From: Agarophyton chilense
Taxonomy: Eukaryota; Rhodophyta; Florideophyceae; Gracilariales; Gracilariaceae
Reading direction: 5' to 3'
Assembly (NCBI GenBank): GCA_030374765.1
Contig: JARGXX010000117.1
Span: 1,302,001-1,366,000 of the forward strand
DNA: 64,000 bases
Below the pieces are notes generated by a model. That model was not told the origin of the DNA and ran no database searches. It saw only the letters and a list, made by a program, of their open reading frames with translations. Shown here piece by piece: positions 10,665-21,025 of the stretch (the stretch's first letter is position 1; every line of letters begins with the position of its first letter). The position numbers and the translations under genes are program-made.

Positions 10665-11815
10665 CTCCTAGTGAAACCACTTGATGGTCTTGCTGATGCA
10701 TGCGATTATTGAAATCTTACAACAATAAGCCATTTCAGCGACTAGCATGGAATGTGAGCATTGAAAAAAAATATATCATGCTTTCACAAAGCATCTGCTA
10801 AAACGTTTGACGGACTAATTGGTTCATACGTGAAGGATTTAATTATCACTCTAAAAGATCCATTTCTGAAGCTCACAGATCGCACATTGGAACGCTTTGA
10901 ATAAAAGAACGAGGTTTTGAGATTCTCAAGTTAGGTGATGCGCCGATATTGGGCGAAAATGGAAAATCTGAAATAAATTAAGCCCAATTCTTTCAAAGAA
11001 TCAAGTTGTTAGACAATACTTCTGGTTTTTCAAAATTCAGATTTATAAGAGCTTCTCTCGTCACCGTTCCAGAAATATCTTTTGATGTAAACGAAAGTGG
11101 TCGAGTAACGGAAAAAATGCTCAATAAGGCTCATGTGAAAAAAATGAATAATTTCATTAGACACATCGTAAACAAGTGTCCAACCATGCAATTTGTAAGG
11201 ATAGATCTTGGATTCTTATGCGTCAGAGTTTAAAGTAATTCATCGTTCGGACATAATGACGAAAATACATTTTAGCTTTTCTACGTTACAAAATTGTCTG
11301 ATTGTTTCAACAGATGAATCAATATCTATTATAAGAGCTGTTAAGGCCGCTTTATGGTAAGATCAGTACTTAGTGGCGCTTATTGGTTTTTTAGACGTAA
11401 TCAAATTTTTCTACTCCAAAATTCGATTTGGGATCTACTTTTGAAAACACTACCAAATATAATGTTCACTGATTCCAAAATTCTATGTGATGGGATCACA
11501 GAATAATTCTTTACTGCAAAAAGACGTCTAAAACCTAAGAGTTTCTGCTGCACGAGAAGCTTATGAAAGAAATGAAATATTAGGTGTCTTATTTGTTATG
11601 AAAACATTAAATCTGGTATTTACAAGAAACAGACATTCAACTACGTTTATGATCAAGTATATCATTTTAATCTATGTTACTACCATATTGACCAGTTGAT
11701 AATTCAAAAAAGATTTTAATATTTAGCATTAATTGGAAGTGTAGTGAATATATTACTGACGTACAAAAAGCACTAGCAAAAGAAAAACTCTTGTTAGAAG
11801 TTTAACACAAGTGTT
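10665..11815 (+). mobile_element. Copia-B1, 3' part (RT to RNase H remnants)
   Basis: Downstream of Copia-A the broken RT of Copia-B1 resumes: an L-A-D-A-C segment at about 10695 and an L-E-R-F segment near 10890, both matching Copia-B2 at 46120 and 46325. Frames at 11006-11233 and short pieces to about 11815 fit the RT thumb and RNase H but are full of stops. No LTR could be seen at its end. Confidence 0.55.
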
Positions 11816-12379
11816 GCTACTGCGTGGGTAGTCTGATGTTAGACTATTTGCAACATTGTTTACGATAGAGTTTTTTGTAATTATGTTGTTCTAACTGTAG
11901 GTACCTACGATTCGATTGTATACGGCTAGTTTGTTTGACAATCCTGGAGACGAGACACTCTCTCGTCTCTCTCTTCCACGATCATTACCATCATCAATGA
12001 TATCTTCAACGTCTTCTTCAACATCATCATTTTCTATGCCGTCTACGTCGAATCCGCCGCTCCACCATTTTATACGCCGCGTACATTGACACGTTTCAAA
12101 ACGCACTGCAGCGTCTTGGCCTGCCTCACGGTGGGTGTTGTGGCGCAAATGGCGAGGAGAGACTCCAGCGCTCCAATTCCAACATTGTCCAACCGTGTGG
12201 ATGCCCATATGGATAGATTCTGAGCAAATGTACCGTCATGTCTTATTTGTAAAGTTTTCCCAACCGGACACGTTTAAAAGCCTCTCTGACAGATGGCTTG
12301 CACTTGAAATGAGTATTTTATTGCACTCGGTGCAGCCGAAGAACGAAAGGTATTGTATCTTCTTGTCAACCCCTTAGCC
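11816..12379 (+). other. Intergenic: end of Copia-B1 to first host gene
   Basis: The first half is AT-rich and may be the worn 3' end of Copia-B1. A minus-strand frame at 11891-12208 encodes an Asp/Glu-rich run (from a repeated GAN-type stretch at 11990-12040) with no recognisable domain. I regard it as chance. The last 150 bp should contain the promoter of the oxygenase gene, but no clear TATA motif was found. Confidence 0.4.
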
Positions 12380-13342
12380 ATGCCAGTTACCCATCAATCC
12401 ACCGTCTCTGAGCTCCCTACCATTTCCCTCACGGCACTCTCCTCGCCCGACAAACCAACACACCAACTTGAAGTTTCCCGTTTACTTCGTATCTGTGAAA
12501 CTCGCGGTTTTTTCTACCTCTGCGACCATGGCATCCCTATATTCCTCATTGACCGCGCGATCAAAGCATCCCGTGCTTTTTTTCATCTCCCGAAGCACAC
12601 TAAGGAAAAATTTGGCCACCATGCCCATAACGTTCAACCACCGTCGTGTAGGGGCTACTCTGCTGCCGAGAAGCTTAATGAGGACACGGGTTTTGATGCT
12701 AAACAGCTCTACGACCTGGGCATAGAGCGCGAAAATGTCCCCGGGAAAAGATTCACGGGACCCAATTTGCTGCCCAGCGAAGAAGTCGCCCCCGACTTTG
12801 CGGCTTCGCTGTTGGAATTGCAGGAAAATGTCATGAACGAAATCGCGCCTACATTATACCGTGCACTTGGAGAGGCGCTCGGAGTGGGTAGCGGGTTTTT
12901 CGAACAGTTCTTGAAAGAACCAACTCTAATCCAACGTGTGATTTATTATCCCGCACGAAAAGGCACGGCAGGGAAGCACACAGACAATGGATTAATTACC
13001 ATTTTGATTCAGGAAAGGAGTGTCGATCGCTCGCTGAAGGTGTATACTGAAGGCATGTGGACTGGCGCCGAGGCAAGAGACGATTTACTCGTCGTTAACT
13101 TGGGCGACATTCTTCAATTTTGGACAGGCGCTCAGTTCATCTCGACTCCTCACCAGGTGGTACATGAAGGGGAAAAGGACCGGATCTCGCTCCCATTCTT
13201 CATCTACCCTGATATTGATGCAACGTTTGAACCGTTTGGGGAGCCAGGGAAGAAAGTGAGAGTGATCGATGTGATGGACAGAAACTTTCAGAACATTTGG
13301 GTTACCGGAAAGGGAGCTGGTCGAGCTCGAGAGCTGAAATAG
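12380..13342 (+). CDS. Isopenicillin-N-synthase-like Fe(II)/2-oxoglutarate oxygenase
   Basis: This 320-aa enzyme belongs to the non-haem iron oxygenases that use 2-oxoglutarate and O2 to hydroxylate, desaturate or cyclise small molecules. The start is the ATG at 12380 (context GCCATGC); upstream the frame has only a TTG. The N-terminal half has the DIOX_N pattern (L-L-R-I-C-E-T-R-G-F-F-Y-L, then H-G-I-P, residues about 35-53). The C-terminal jelly-roll has the iron triad H200-x-D202 and H258, and R268-x-S270 for 2-oxoglutarate. The length is normal for the family and no intron is visible. The family includes plant gibberellin and flavonoid enzymes, fungal IPNS-like proteins, and the kainoid-forming oxygenases of red algae. 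The substrate cannot be read from sequence. It heads a group of candidate biosynthetic genes on the same or opposite strand. Confidence 0.92.
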   Translation: MPVTHQSTVSELPTISLTALSSPDKPTHQLEVSRLLRICETRGFFYLCDHGIPIFLIDRAIKASRAFFHLPKHTKEKFGHHAHNVQPPSCRGYSAAEKLNEDTGFDAKQLYDLGIERENVPGKRFTGPNLLPSEEVAPDFAASLLELQENVMNEIAPTLYRALGEALGVGSGFFEQFLKEPTLIQRVIYYPARKGTAGKHTDNGLITILIQERSVDRSLKVYTEGMWTGAEARDDLLVVNLGDILQFWTGAQFISTPHQVVHEGEKDRISLPFFIYPDIDATFEPFGEPGKKVRVIDVMDRNFQNIWVTGKGAGRARELK

Positions 13343-14684
13343 ATTGTCAATACTGTCTAGTGTCGTGGTCGAATGTTGGGGAAAATTGCTCCGTGCGTCG
13401 TGGGCGCCTCATTGGAGCCAACCAGTGAGGAAGAGTTTCCGCCTTCTTGCAACAATATTTGTTCAGGAGATACGTATCGCAAAAGAGGTTAATTGCTACC
13501 AGAGCAGCCAATGTTTAGTTGCAGAGGGGTGAAGGGTGGGGAAAAAAGAAAGGTCACTTTGCCCAATGCCTTGCATCCATTCTGCGCTCCGTCAATGGTA
13601 ATCACCCACCCGTTAGCTGCTAGCCAGAAACCACATAACCGCACAGAGAGCGGCATTGGGTGACATTGAAAGGTAGCAATATAGCCCTATACGGCACTTG
13701 CCCAAATTTTGACGTGACAGACTACTACTAAACAAATGATATTATGTGGGAAGTCACCGAAACCTTCGGTTGTACTGCAAGTATAGGCTACAATTAATTA
13801 TTTAAATTGGTTTGTTTAATTTTTCGGGAGAAAATATGTAAGCAGCCCGAGCAGTGTGCCTGTGACGGAGCGAGCATCTCAATGATATTTTTGTCTGAAC
13901 AGGCGATGGGTCAACGGTTAGCAATTGCTAACGCGGGACTTACCGTTCATGACTACCAAGCACTGGGCTGCGTTGGTCATAGAGCGACCTCGAGCTAGCC
14001 TGCTCGGAAAAAGCGATGCATAAAAACCGAGAGATTCTTCTTTCCATCAGTAATGTACACGTACATGAATGATGATCCATCGCTCATTGGACCGGTTTAA
14101 GCGTGCTCAGTGCGTGGTAGCTGCATGGCAAATGCGTTTCTATTGCATCTAAACATTGGCTCCTACGAGACGTCCCAGTGGGAATTTGAGCCCCATGGTA
14201 GAGTCGATACTCTTCGTGCCTACCTTTCAATAAACGGCAAAAGATTTGCAGTACATTGTAAGGTACACACGCAATTCCTGCATATGCATTCCAATGGGCA
14301 GTGGGAAAACTGCAGACTTTGGTTCCCTGTGCGTTATGTACGCACAATGCAAATCAAAGCTGTGGTCCTGAATTCATTGAAGGTTCAATTGCGGCCGTAC
14401 AACGCATATGGCGATCAAGAAGACACAAGCATCTCCTGGCACATGCTGCATATTCAAGTCATGACTGGTCGGTAGAGGCGTTTAATCATCCCAGATCTCT
14501 GGAGAGGAGAATTAGCTGTTGGTGGAAATGCACGGTTGAACAAAGAACTGATAAATTCATTATGAAACCCTTTTCATCAGCGTACCCGCGTGCAAATTAT
14601 CAACTCTGTTCATCGTTCGATGGACTGTGAGGCGCTTGCGACCAATTCCCTGTAGAAACCAAATCAAGTCCGACCCCGTTCAGT
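13343..14684 (+). other. Intergenic spacer, no convincing gene
   Basis: 1.3 kb between the oxygenase and the methyltransferase. The only frame of note, 14125-14475 (116 aa from an ATG), has no recognisable motif, signal or repeat and is probably chance, though a small expressed gene is not excluded. Codons look unbiased. No repeat or transposon signature was seen. Confidence 0.4.
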
Positions 14685-15371
14685 ATGTCTCCGATTGTTA
14701 AGTCTGACTCAACCGAAAGCGGAAATTATGCACAACATGATATACACCGTCTCGTCATGACTGCACCCGCGGTGCACCAGAGGGTCAAGGCATACGGTCA
14801 ATGGGCGCCCAACTACGATGAAGATGTGTTTAAAATGAACTACTCAGGCTACTTGACTGCTGTGGATCGTTTGAAGGATCAAATTTTAAAAGAAGAATGT
14901 TGTCTCGGGAAGAAGGTCCTACGTATTCTAGATGCTGGCTGCGGCACTGGCCTGTGTGGTACGCAACTGGAATTGTTGAGCCACAAACATGATATTCGCT
15001 TTCACATTATCGGAGTTGATTCCAGTGAAGATATGCTTGCTCTAGCGAAGAAAAGAAACATTTACAACGAATTGCTGGTGATGGACCTGAATTGTCCGTT
15101 TTCAATCCAAGAATTCGATTATTGCGTTGCATCAGGCGTTTTTTTGGAAGGACACTGCAAAGCAGACGCCCTAAGGAACATTCTGGAGGTACTTCGTCCT
15201 GGAGGGTCCGCCTCTATTTCTATACGCCACAAGCATTTCGTTGCTGATGAGGAAGCCTACCGTGAGGCCATTCGCAAAAGCCACTGCGAAATTGTGAAGA
15301 ATGATGTACTTGAGTACCTGACTGAAACGCTGGCAAACTACATGGTCATTCGGAAGACTAAAAGCGCTTAA
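14685..15371 (+). CDS. METTL27-like class I SAM-dependent methyltransferase
   Basis: The 228-aa protein transfers a methyl group from S-adenosylmethionine, probably in the cytosol to a small molecule. Motif I, I-L-D-A-G-C-G-T-G, lies at residues 81-89 (D83). The acidic end of strand beta-2 follows with G-V-D-S-S, then the V-L-R-P-G-G motif before strand beta-5. The N-terminal A-Y-x-x-W-A-P-N-Y-D-E-D helix is characteristic of the METTL27 (WBSCR27) group. The start is the ATG at 14685, just after an untranslated leader with no upstream in-frame ATG nearby. Its N-terminal helix and overall layout resemble the C-terminal domain of the fusion gene at 21026, so the two may share an origin. The substrate is unknown. 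The gene has no visible intron. Confidence 0.88.
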   Translation: MSPIVKSDSTESGNYAQHDIHRLVMTAPAVHQRVKAYGQWAPNYDEDVFKMNYSGYLTAVDRLKDQILKEECCLGKKVLRILDAGCGTGLCGTQLELLSHKHDIRFHIIGVDSSEDMLALAKKRNIYNELLVMDLNCPFSIQEFDYCVASGVFLEGHCKADALRNILEVLRPGGSASISIRHKHFVADEEAYREAIRKSHCEIVKNDVLEYLTETLANYMVIRKTKSA

Positions 15372-15926
15372 AAAGCGATGCTGGACTAATTGGCACGTCC
15401 GTTAATCATTTACGAGAGGATACTTTTCAATAAGAAAGGCATTTATCCGTAAGCCATGACGTATGCTATTATTTGTTTTCTGTGTACATCTTCTTCAGTG
15501 AGCACAATCGAAACTTTGGGGTTGAAACATAATATATTAGTGTGTAAAAGGGTGCCATTTCTTAGTTCGATTTGCATCAGTGGCGAATACAAATGACATG
15601 TCTGCCGCCCATTTAACCTCCTAGCATGACTTGAAGGTCTATAATGCTTGCCCAAATTGTTTATTCTTCCGTATCAACCTCCCGTGGCAAATTTCTTTCA
15701 AGTATTGTAATAAATACTTGTAGCTCGTTTGATATAGAAACGGAGCAGGCTCAAGCATCTTTTAGGCACACGATTCTAACTGTAAGAAAGCTGTGTAACA
15801 GTATTTTATATCATTCCCTCAGTTCGGCAGGAGAATATCTCAATTTTGGTGCACATCGAGTGAGTTGGTCTGCCTTGACTCACTTTTTTGTAGAGTATGC
15901 ATCACTACGCCCAGATTTTGAACAAC
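15372..15926 (+). other. Spacer between convergent genes
   Basis: AT-moderate sequence between the methyltransferase and the small minus-strand gene. The short frames 15443-15655 (-) and 15644-15973 (+) show no domain. It presumably holds both 3' ends. Confidence 0.35.
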
Positions 15927-16367
15927 TCACTGTCTCCCAAGGAAGCTGGCAGCCTGTCCAAGCAAATCGTTAGCGTCACTTTGTTTTTCACCGTCACCAG
16001 CCTCCCCAAGAAAACCAGCAGCTTGTCCCTGAATGCCACTTGAGTCGATTTTCGTCTGGCCACCACCACCCGACAAACCAGAAACTTTATCCATAAGCGA
16101 CAAGCCAGAGCTAGTTTTAAGGTCGTCCTGGTAGTTCGCCATCGCTCCTGCACTGAGCATGGATGTAGGCACCTTGTCCCCCACAACATCGGCAATCTTT
16201 TCGGCAATGCTCTCGACTTGCTCAGAATTGGCCACCTTGGCGCCCGCATAGGTCTCCACCTTGTCTTGAATCATTTCCTCCACGGCCTTTTCCTTCATTG
16301 TCTGCTCAAAACTTTCTCCCGGATCGGCCCCGACCGCCTGTCCCAGCATGCCGGTCAGCTTGTCCAT
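15927..16367 (-). CDS. Small Ala/Gly-rich amphipathic protein, unknown function
   Basis: A 146-aa frame starting at ATG (16365-16367). The composition is strongly non-random: Ala, Gly, Asp, Glu, Lys and Gln dominate, with no Cys or Trp and one Arg. A motif G-Q-A-x-x-(F/-)-L-G appears near the N-terminus (G-Q-A-V-G) and twice near the C-terminus (G-Q-A-A-G-F-L-G and G-Q-A-A-S-F-L-G). Between them are predicted helices and a flexible G-G-G-G segment. There is no signal peptide. The bias and the clean ATG suggest a real gene. The pattern recalls stress or hydrophilin-type proteins or a membrane-associating helix protein, but no family is recognised. It lies between two enzymes of the island, in opposite orientation to both. 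Confidence 0.6.
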   Translation of the reverse strand: MDKLTGMLGQAVGADPGESFEQTMKEKAVEEMIQDKVETYAGAKVANSEQVESIAEKIADVVGDKVPTSMLSAGAMANYQDDLKTSSGLSLMDKVSGLSGGGGQTKIDSSGIQGQAAGFLGEAGDGEKQSDANDLLGQAASFLGRQ

Positions 16368-17206
16368 TTTGTTAAGAAGCTAGTGTTATGATTTCGAAAA
16401 TTTCCGCACAACGCAGAAGAGAAAAAACTGGATTCTGCTGCGCCTCCGTGACTCAAGCGATTATCTGAGACAGGGAGTTTTACAGGAGCGATGGAACAAA
16501 ACTAATCGCGCTTAAACCGCCTTCCACAACTTTGGAGGAAAACATCCAATGAACAAAAGACAGGCACGACGCGTGATTGGCTGGAACAAAAACCAGAGAC
16601 GGCGTCACCAAAGCTTTCTAAGATAAAATAAGGTTGGCCGTAAATTACTAAATCTCGCAGTCAAAACGAAATTTAATTACGAGTTCTAAAAAAAAAATCA
16701 AAACTACCTGTTTTACCAATATCACAATTACACCCACACTGGTTGTTTTAGAAGTTAATGGCGAGTTTTCCAATTAGCACTTTTCAATTAAGCATTTCTT
16801 CTTGTGGTTAAAGCATTTCTACTGATAGTCTATTTACGCCTTCCAAATCCGCGATTTTGCCAAAATGAATTTTTCAGTAAGCCGCGACGAAAATCCAAAC
16901 GTCGCTAAAATTAATATAAGTTCCGTAATGCGAACAGTGTTCCAGTATTGCTGGAATACAGGTTTATGAAGTGCCAGCAGGATCTGCACTCTGTACTTCA
17001 CCGCTGGCTTCGAAAGCCATAATAGCGCACTAGAAATAATATAATCTAGTTGTCATTTTTATATTGAATAATGTGATGCTTTGATGCTTTACACTCTGCT
17101 AAAAGCGCTTAGAGTAATCAAAAAGCACATAGTAGTTACTATCAAGTTATAATAGGATTCAACAGTTATAACGCGTTTCAGCTCGGTTTTGGAGGTTTTA
17201 TATCTC

Positions 17207-17215
17207 TATATAAAG
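17207..17215 (+). promoter_or_regulatory. TATA-box candidate
   Basis: TATATAAAG in a 100-bp stretch with a CT-rich and then A-rich downstream sequence. No gene follows, so it may be the promoter of a decayed LTR. Confidence 0.25.
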
Positions 17216-17682
17216 GGATTTGACGCCTCCAAGTTTTCTTTTGAACGACTACAAAGAAACAATAGACGCCATAAAACATTATTTTCCTTTAACTTCAATC
17301 TCTTCGAAACTTTTAAAAGGTGAGGCATTTGCCGACTGGTGTCCAGTGAGGTAATTGCAACTGTCAGACAAACTTCATACATGTTAATAATCTGTGAGGC
17401 GATTTCCGCGGTACAGGGATCTATTAAGGCGTTAGCTGCTAGGTGGAGTGCACTTTATTAGCCAATGTCGTATAGTGGCAGTAGATTTGACCCTTGAGAT
17501 TTTTAATATACTACAATGACCTTGTAGGTGATGGATTCGAGGAATCATCGGCCATGCAGCTCCGGGCGAGCTAGCATCTAGGTGTTTTCAGCCACGAGTA
17601 GTGTTGACATGTGAATTCTGGTTGAGTAATTGTTAGTGATAGTAATTGTAATTCTGTGTATTTAGTACAGTAGTTGAGTGGC

Positions 17683-17714
17683 CACCTGGCACTGTAGCCA
17701 GTGGTGGCCAGGTG
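17683..17714. other. Nested stem-loop
   Basis: CACCTGG-CACTG-TAGC-CAGTG-GTGG-CCAGGTG: an inner 5-bp stem with a 4-base loop and an outer 7-bp stem, separated on one side by a 4-base bulge. It lies inside the LTR-like block and could form a cruciform or RNA hairpin. Confidence 0.6.
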
Positions 17715-19054
17715 TCTGACACTAGGTTAGAGACCGTGCCTTGCTGGCACCTCCCGGATGATCTGGAGAGTGCAGTCCACTGCATATAGGGAACTGCACC
17801 TCCTCCACCCTAGTCTCATAAAGGCAGGCACCACTTGGGTCACGACAAAACCTTTTGGTTTATTGTTTCTCAACTACCACACAGGCTTCCCGCGCGTCGA
17901 CGACTACCATCGTTCACCTACACGGTATAGGCTAGTCGCCACGCCGTTTGCTCCTGCAGGTTTTGACGGTACCATCGAGGTTTACTACGTCTACCTTCTA
18001 AGGTTGAGAGTCAACACGCTCCCTACGGTTGAGCGTCACTAGGCTCCCGAGACAAGACAGTAGCATACCCCAGAGGTGATTGTACGACAGGAGTGTAGAC
18101 AATAGTTTCTATACGACTGCTGGCTTCATATGAGACCAATTTGTAAATTTAGGTGCTGACGTTTAGTTATATTGAACAGATTGTTTTCCTGTTTTTACCT
18201 CCAAACAGTAAAGACTTGTTATAATCTACTCAAAAGAATATGCGCTTCAAAAAACTGCTTGCATGTGAAAGAATGCAACTTGAAAAATAAAACAGTGACG
18301 AATATATGTTTAACTGATAAGCAGGATAATTTGTATCTTAGAATATAAAAAAGGTATTTTTTGGTATAAAAACTGTAGGACAATGCCCCCAAGGAAGAAA
18401 ACCTACGAAGACGTCCGGATCTTCCTCTCACGAAGTAACCGGCGCGGTAGAGCCCTCCCAGGGATCGGCGCGCAATGCCTGGTGTAAGCCGGAGCCGAAC
18501 CGTCGCGACGGGCGCAGGGAGGCTGAAAGAAGTCGAGAATATCCGCCGAAGCGGTGCTTGCGTATCCTCTGAGGAGGCAAAACCCACGAGAGTGGCGAGC
18601 ACGACAGTTGTCAGTGCGAGCCGCAAGAGCGGGAATTGCCCAATGAAGGGGAGGAAAAGGGAAGGAAAATGGGAACGGAGGCAAGAGGGCGAGGTTGACC
18701 ACGAGTCGCAAGGGGGAGCTCGGGAATAGCCGGCACTGCCGGGTGTAGCAAACCGTATACACGGGCGGAACCACGAAAGTGGGAATAGATACCCAACACA
18801 CGAAGGCTGCTTGAACGTCCAAGGGGGTTGGGAAGCCGTGCACCACGGGAAATCCCTCCTTAAGGAGTTGTATATCCGCGCAGGCGGTTCGACCCAGAGC
18901 CAAGATCTGGAAGACCAAGGTCACCCTTGTTGGAGAGACTTTACTGGACCAGCGGCCACGAGGCCGGCGGCCTAAGTACTGTAGTCACCGTAGAACAGAA
19001 TAAATAAAGTCTATCCTAAATAGCTAAATGTCCGTCTAATTAAGGGGCCAATCT

Positions 19055-19091
19055 GGCGGCCACGTGTCGCGCGGGCGCTGCGGCCACGTGT
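19055..19091. repeat. Paired G-box motifs
   Basis: Two copies of GCGGCCACGTGT, 24 bp apart, each containing CACGTG (19061-19066 and 19085-19090), the target of bHLH/bZIP factors in plants and fungi. A third, single ccacgtgt occurs at about 19925. No gene start lies close by, so a regulatory role is only possible. Confidence 0.35.
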
Positions 19092-20284
19092 ATGGCACCC
19101 GGTCCCGCCGGTGCATCACCGGCGTTCCGGCCATCGCCGTGAAAACGGATTACTCCTACTCATAACGAGGTTGCACGCTGGAGGCTCCGGAAAACATTTA
19201 AGTCTCCAAAACCCTCCCTGGAGAACGTTGCTCTTCAAAAACCGTGGTTTTACTTTAAAAAATCGTTTTCGAGCTGTGTATGAAACAGGAATACCTTCCA
19301 AGAAATAACCAATTTCGAACTGTCTCTCCCGGTCGTCAAGAAACTAGTGTCTATACGACCGATGGTCTCGAGTGAGGTCAATTGGACTAATATGAGGCCA
19401 AATTTTATTTCTTTGTAATGAAGCAATAAATAAAATCTTCTAGTTTTGCATAACTGGAACAAATTGCCAAACACTCTTTTTTGTTGGCCTTAAGATTTAA
19501 AGTATGCATTACAAGATGAGTGAAAGAGATATTTTTTTGACATGTTCTTTTCGGATAGTTTGAGACCAAAAATATGTGGTTGTTATTATGTTTGCCTCTA
19601 TTGAAGTTTGCCACACCAAAATTATATCGTTTTAAAGAAGAGTATCAAAGCTCTGTTTGAATCGATTCCCGAGGCTTTTTCTCAACGATAAAGATGTATG
19701 GTTTTTATTTTTGTTTCTTTGCTTTTTGCTCTAAATTTGAGAATTCATATCTTGAATGATTTTCAGTTACTTTTTAAGGGATATTTTGGCCTCAGGTGAG
19801 GCCAATCCTCCGCGCGTGTAGACACTAGAGGGACTACACAGTTACAAAACGCGAATCCGCTTTCTACGTCGCCGCGTGGCGTAGTCTGAGTTGGGGGGCG
19901 TGTCGGCTTCTGTATGGGGCTGTGTCCACGTGTGGCGCCGACGCAGCCCCTCGCGAGCGGAAATATCAGAGCCGGCCTTTGAGCGGCAGAGTGGTGGAAA
20001 AGAATGAGGACAGCGAAGTAAAGTAAACACGAAAGGGTACGCTTGCCCAAAAAGACAAGCTTTCAGAGCATAGCAGTTTTAATACCTTCCAAAAATAGTT
20101 GGACGTTTTCCCCTTCTTGGAAATGGACAAGTCGTTCGGCCAATAAATGCACTACACGTTTTGGAATCATTGCAATTGGAACACTACCGGTGGAGCTGCT
20201 CTGCAGCGCTCTCACAGTTTGTATAAAATAGGACTGAAACAGCGCACAAGGTGGAGATGCTTTGGTGGACATGAAACCCACAAG

Positions 20285-20640
20285 AAAAGACTGACATATG
20301 TCGAATGGCTTCAGATGTGATGGAACGATATATATTTCGTAGATGGTAAAACAATGAAAAACATCGGGAGACAACAGGAATTACGCGAGACAGGTTGCTT
20401 CCTTAAGTTCTCCCGTCTCTCGACGCACTCACCTTGCGAATCGATTACGGATTGAAATAGAGAGCAAGGAACACGTTTTGTTGGACATAAAGACGTCTCT
20501 GTTACCCCGCAAGTAAATACTGACACGGACAAATCGAATGATTTCGAATATGGTGGAACGATAAAATGAATAAATAGCAAGACACCGTGAGACGACGTGA
20601 GACAAGATGAACATTTTGTCTCCCGTCTCCTAGCTCCCCT
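20285..20640 (-). repeat. Diverged direct repeat upstream of the fusion gene
   Basis: Two units of about 130 bp, offset by about 230 bp, share TCGAATG...TTC.GAT.TG.TGGAACGATA and a TCTCCCGTCTC tail. On the minus strand both translate to similar peptides (I-V-P-x-x-x-K-x-F-D ... C-x-L-F-Q-S), so they may be tandem copies of a decayed coding segment rather than a regulatory array. Nothing else identifies them. Confidence 0.4.
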
Positions 20641-21025
20641 TTAGATTCCGAAGCAAATTACTCGACCATTCCAATCCGACAATCTCTTTTGGGAAAATCT
20701 CGAATCAAATTGGACAGACAACTTCTTAAGTGTCATACAAAACTCAGGTGCAGATTACCTCAAGACTCTTTTGAACGGAAATATCAGATTGTCTTACATA
20801 AATCAATTTCTGGGCGATTAGTGGTTGGCGGTGGAAAAACTTTCAATGCTGAAGGTGTTTCCACGCTCACATAAATACAATGGGGAAGAAAATTCTGTCT
20901 TTCCCGTCATTGTCCTGAGTGGTTGAGACATCTGCAGCTCACACTATCTGCACGAATAGAGCAGATAGGTTGTTTGTATCGAGTTTCACAACGAAGCGGA
21001 AACTCCGTCTCCTCTACGTTTTGAA

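Larger units (their letters stand above)
16368..20229 (+). other. Long intergenic block with LTR-like and GC-rich pieces
   Basis: No gene is supported here. 16368-17200 is AT-rich and should include the promoter of the small minus-strand gene. A TATA motif at 17207 and TGTT-starting sequences at 16938 and 17602 could belong to solo copia-type LTRs, but no partner was found. 18380-18980 is unusually GC-rich with Arg/Gly-rich translations in several frames (for example 18403-18924 minus) that look compositional. 18219-18626 (-) starts with a hydrophobic signal-like segment but then loses any coding character. Confidence 0.35.

Noticed and set aside
12380..13342. Calling the oxygenase a kainoid (kainic/domoic acid) synthase
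   Set aside because: It belongs to the broad IPNS-like family, but the partner prenyltransferase and P450 are not in the window and the substrate cannot be inferred from motifs alone.
16938..18100. A complete copia element between 16.9 and 19.4 kb
   Set aside because: TGTT starts, a TATA motif and similar ...CTATACGAC... stretches at 18100 and 19350 hinted at LTRs, but no Gag/Pol similarity or clear repeat pair could be aligned.
18403..18924. 173-aa minus-strand protein
   Set aside because: GC-driven open frame with Arg/Pro/Phe runs, no domain, overlapped by other open frames on both strands.
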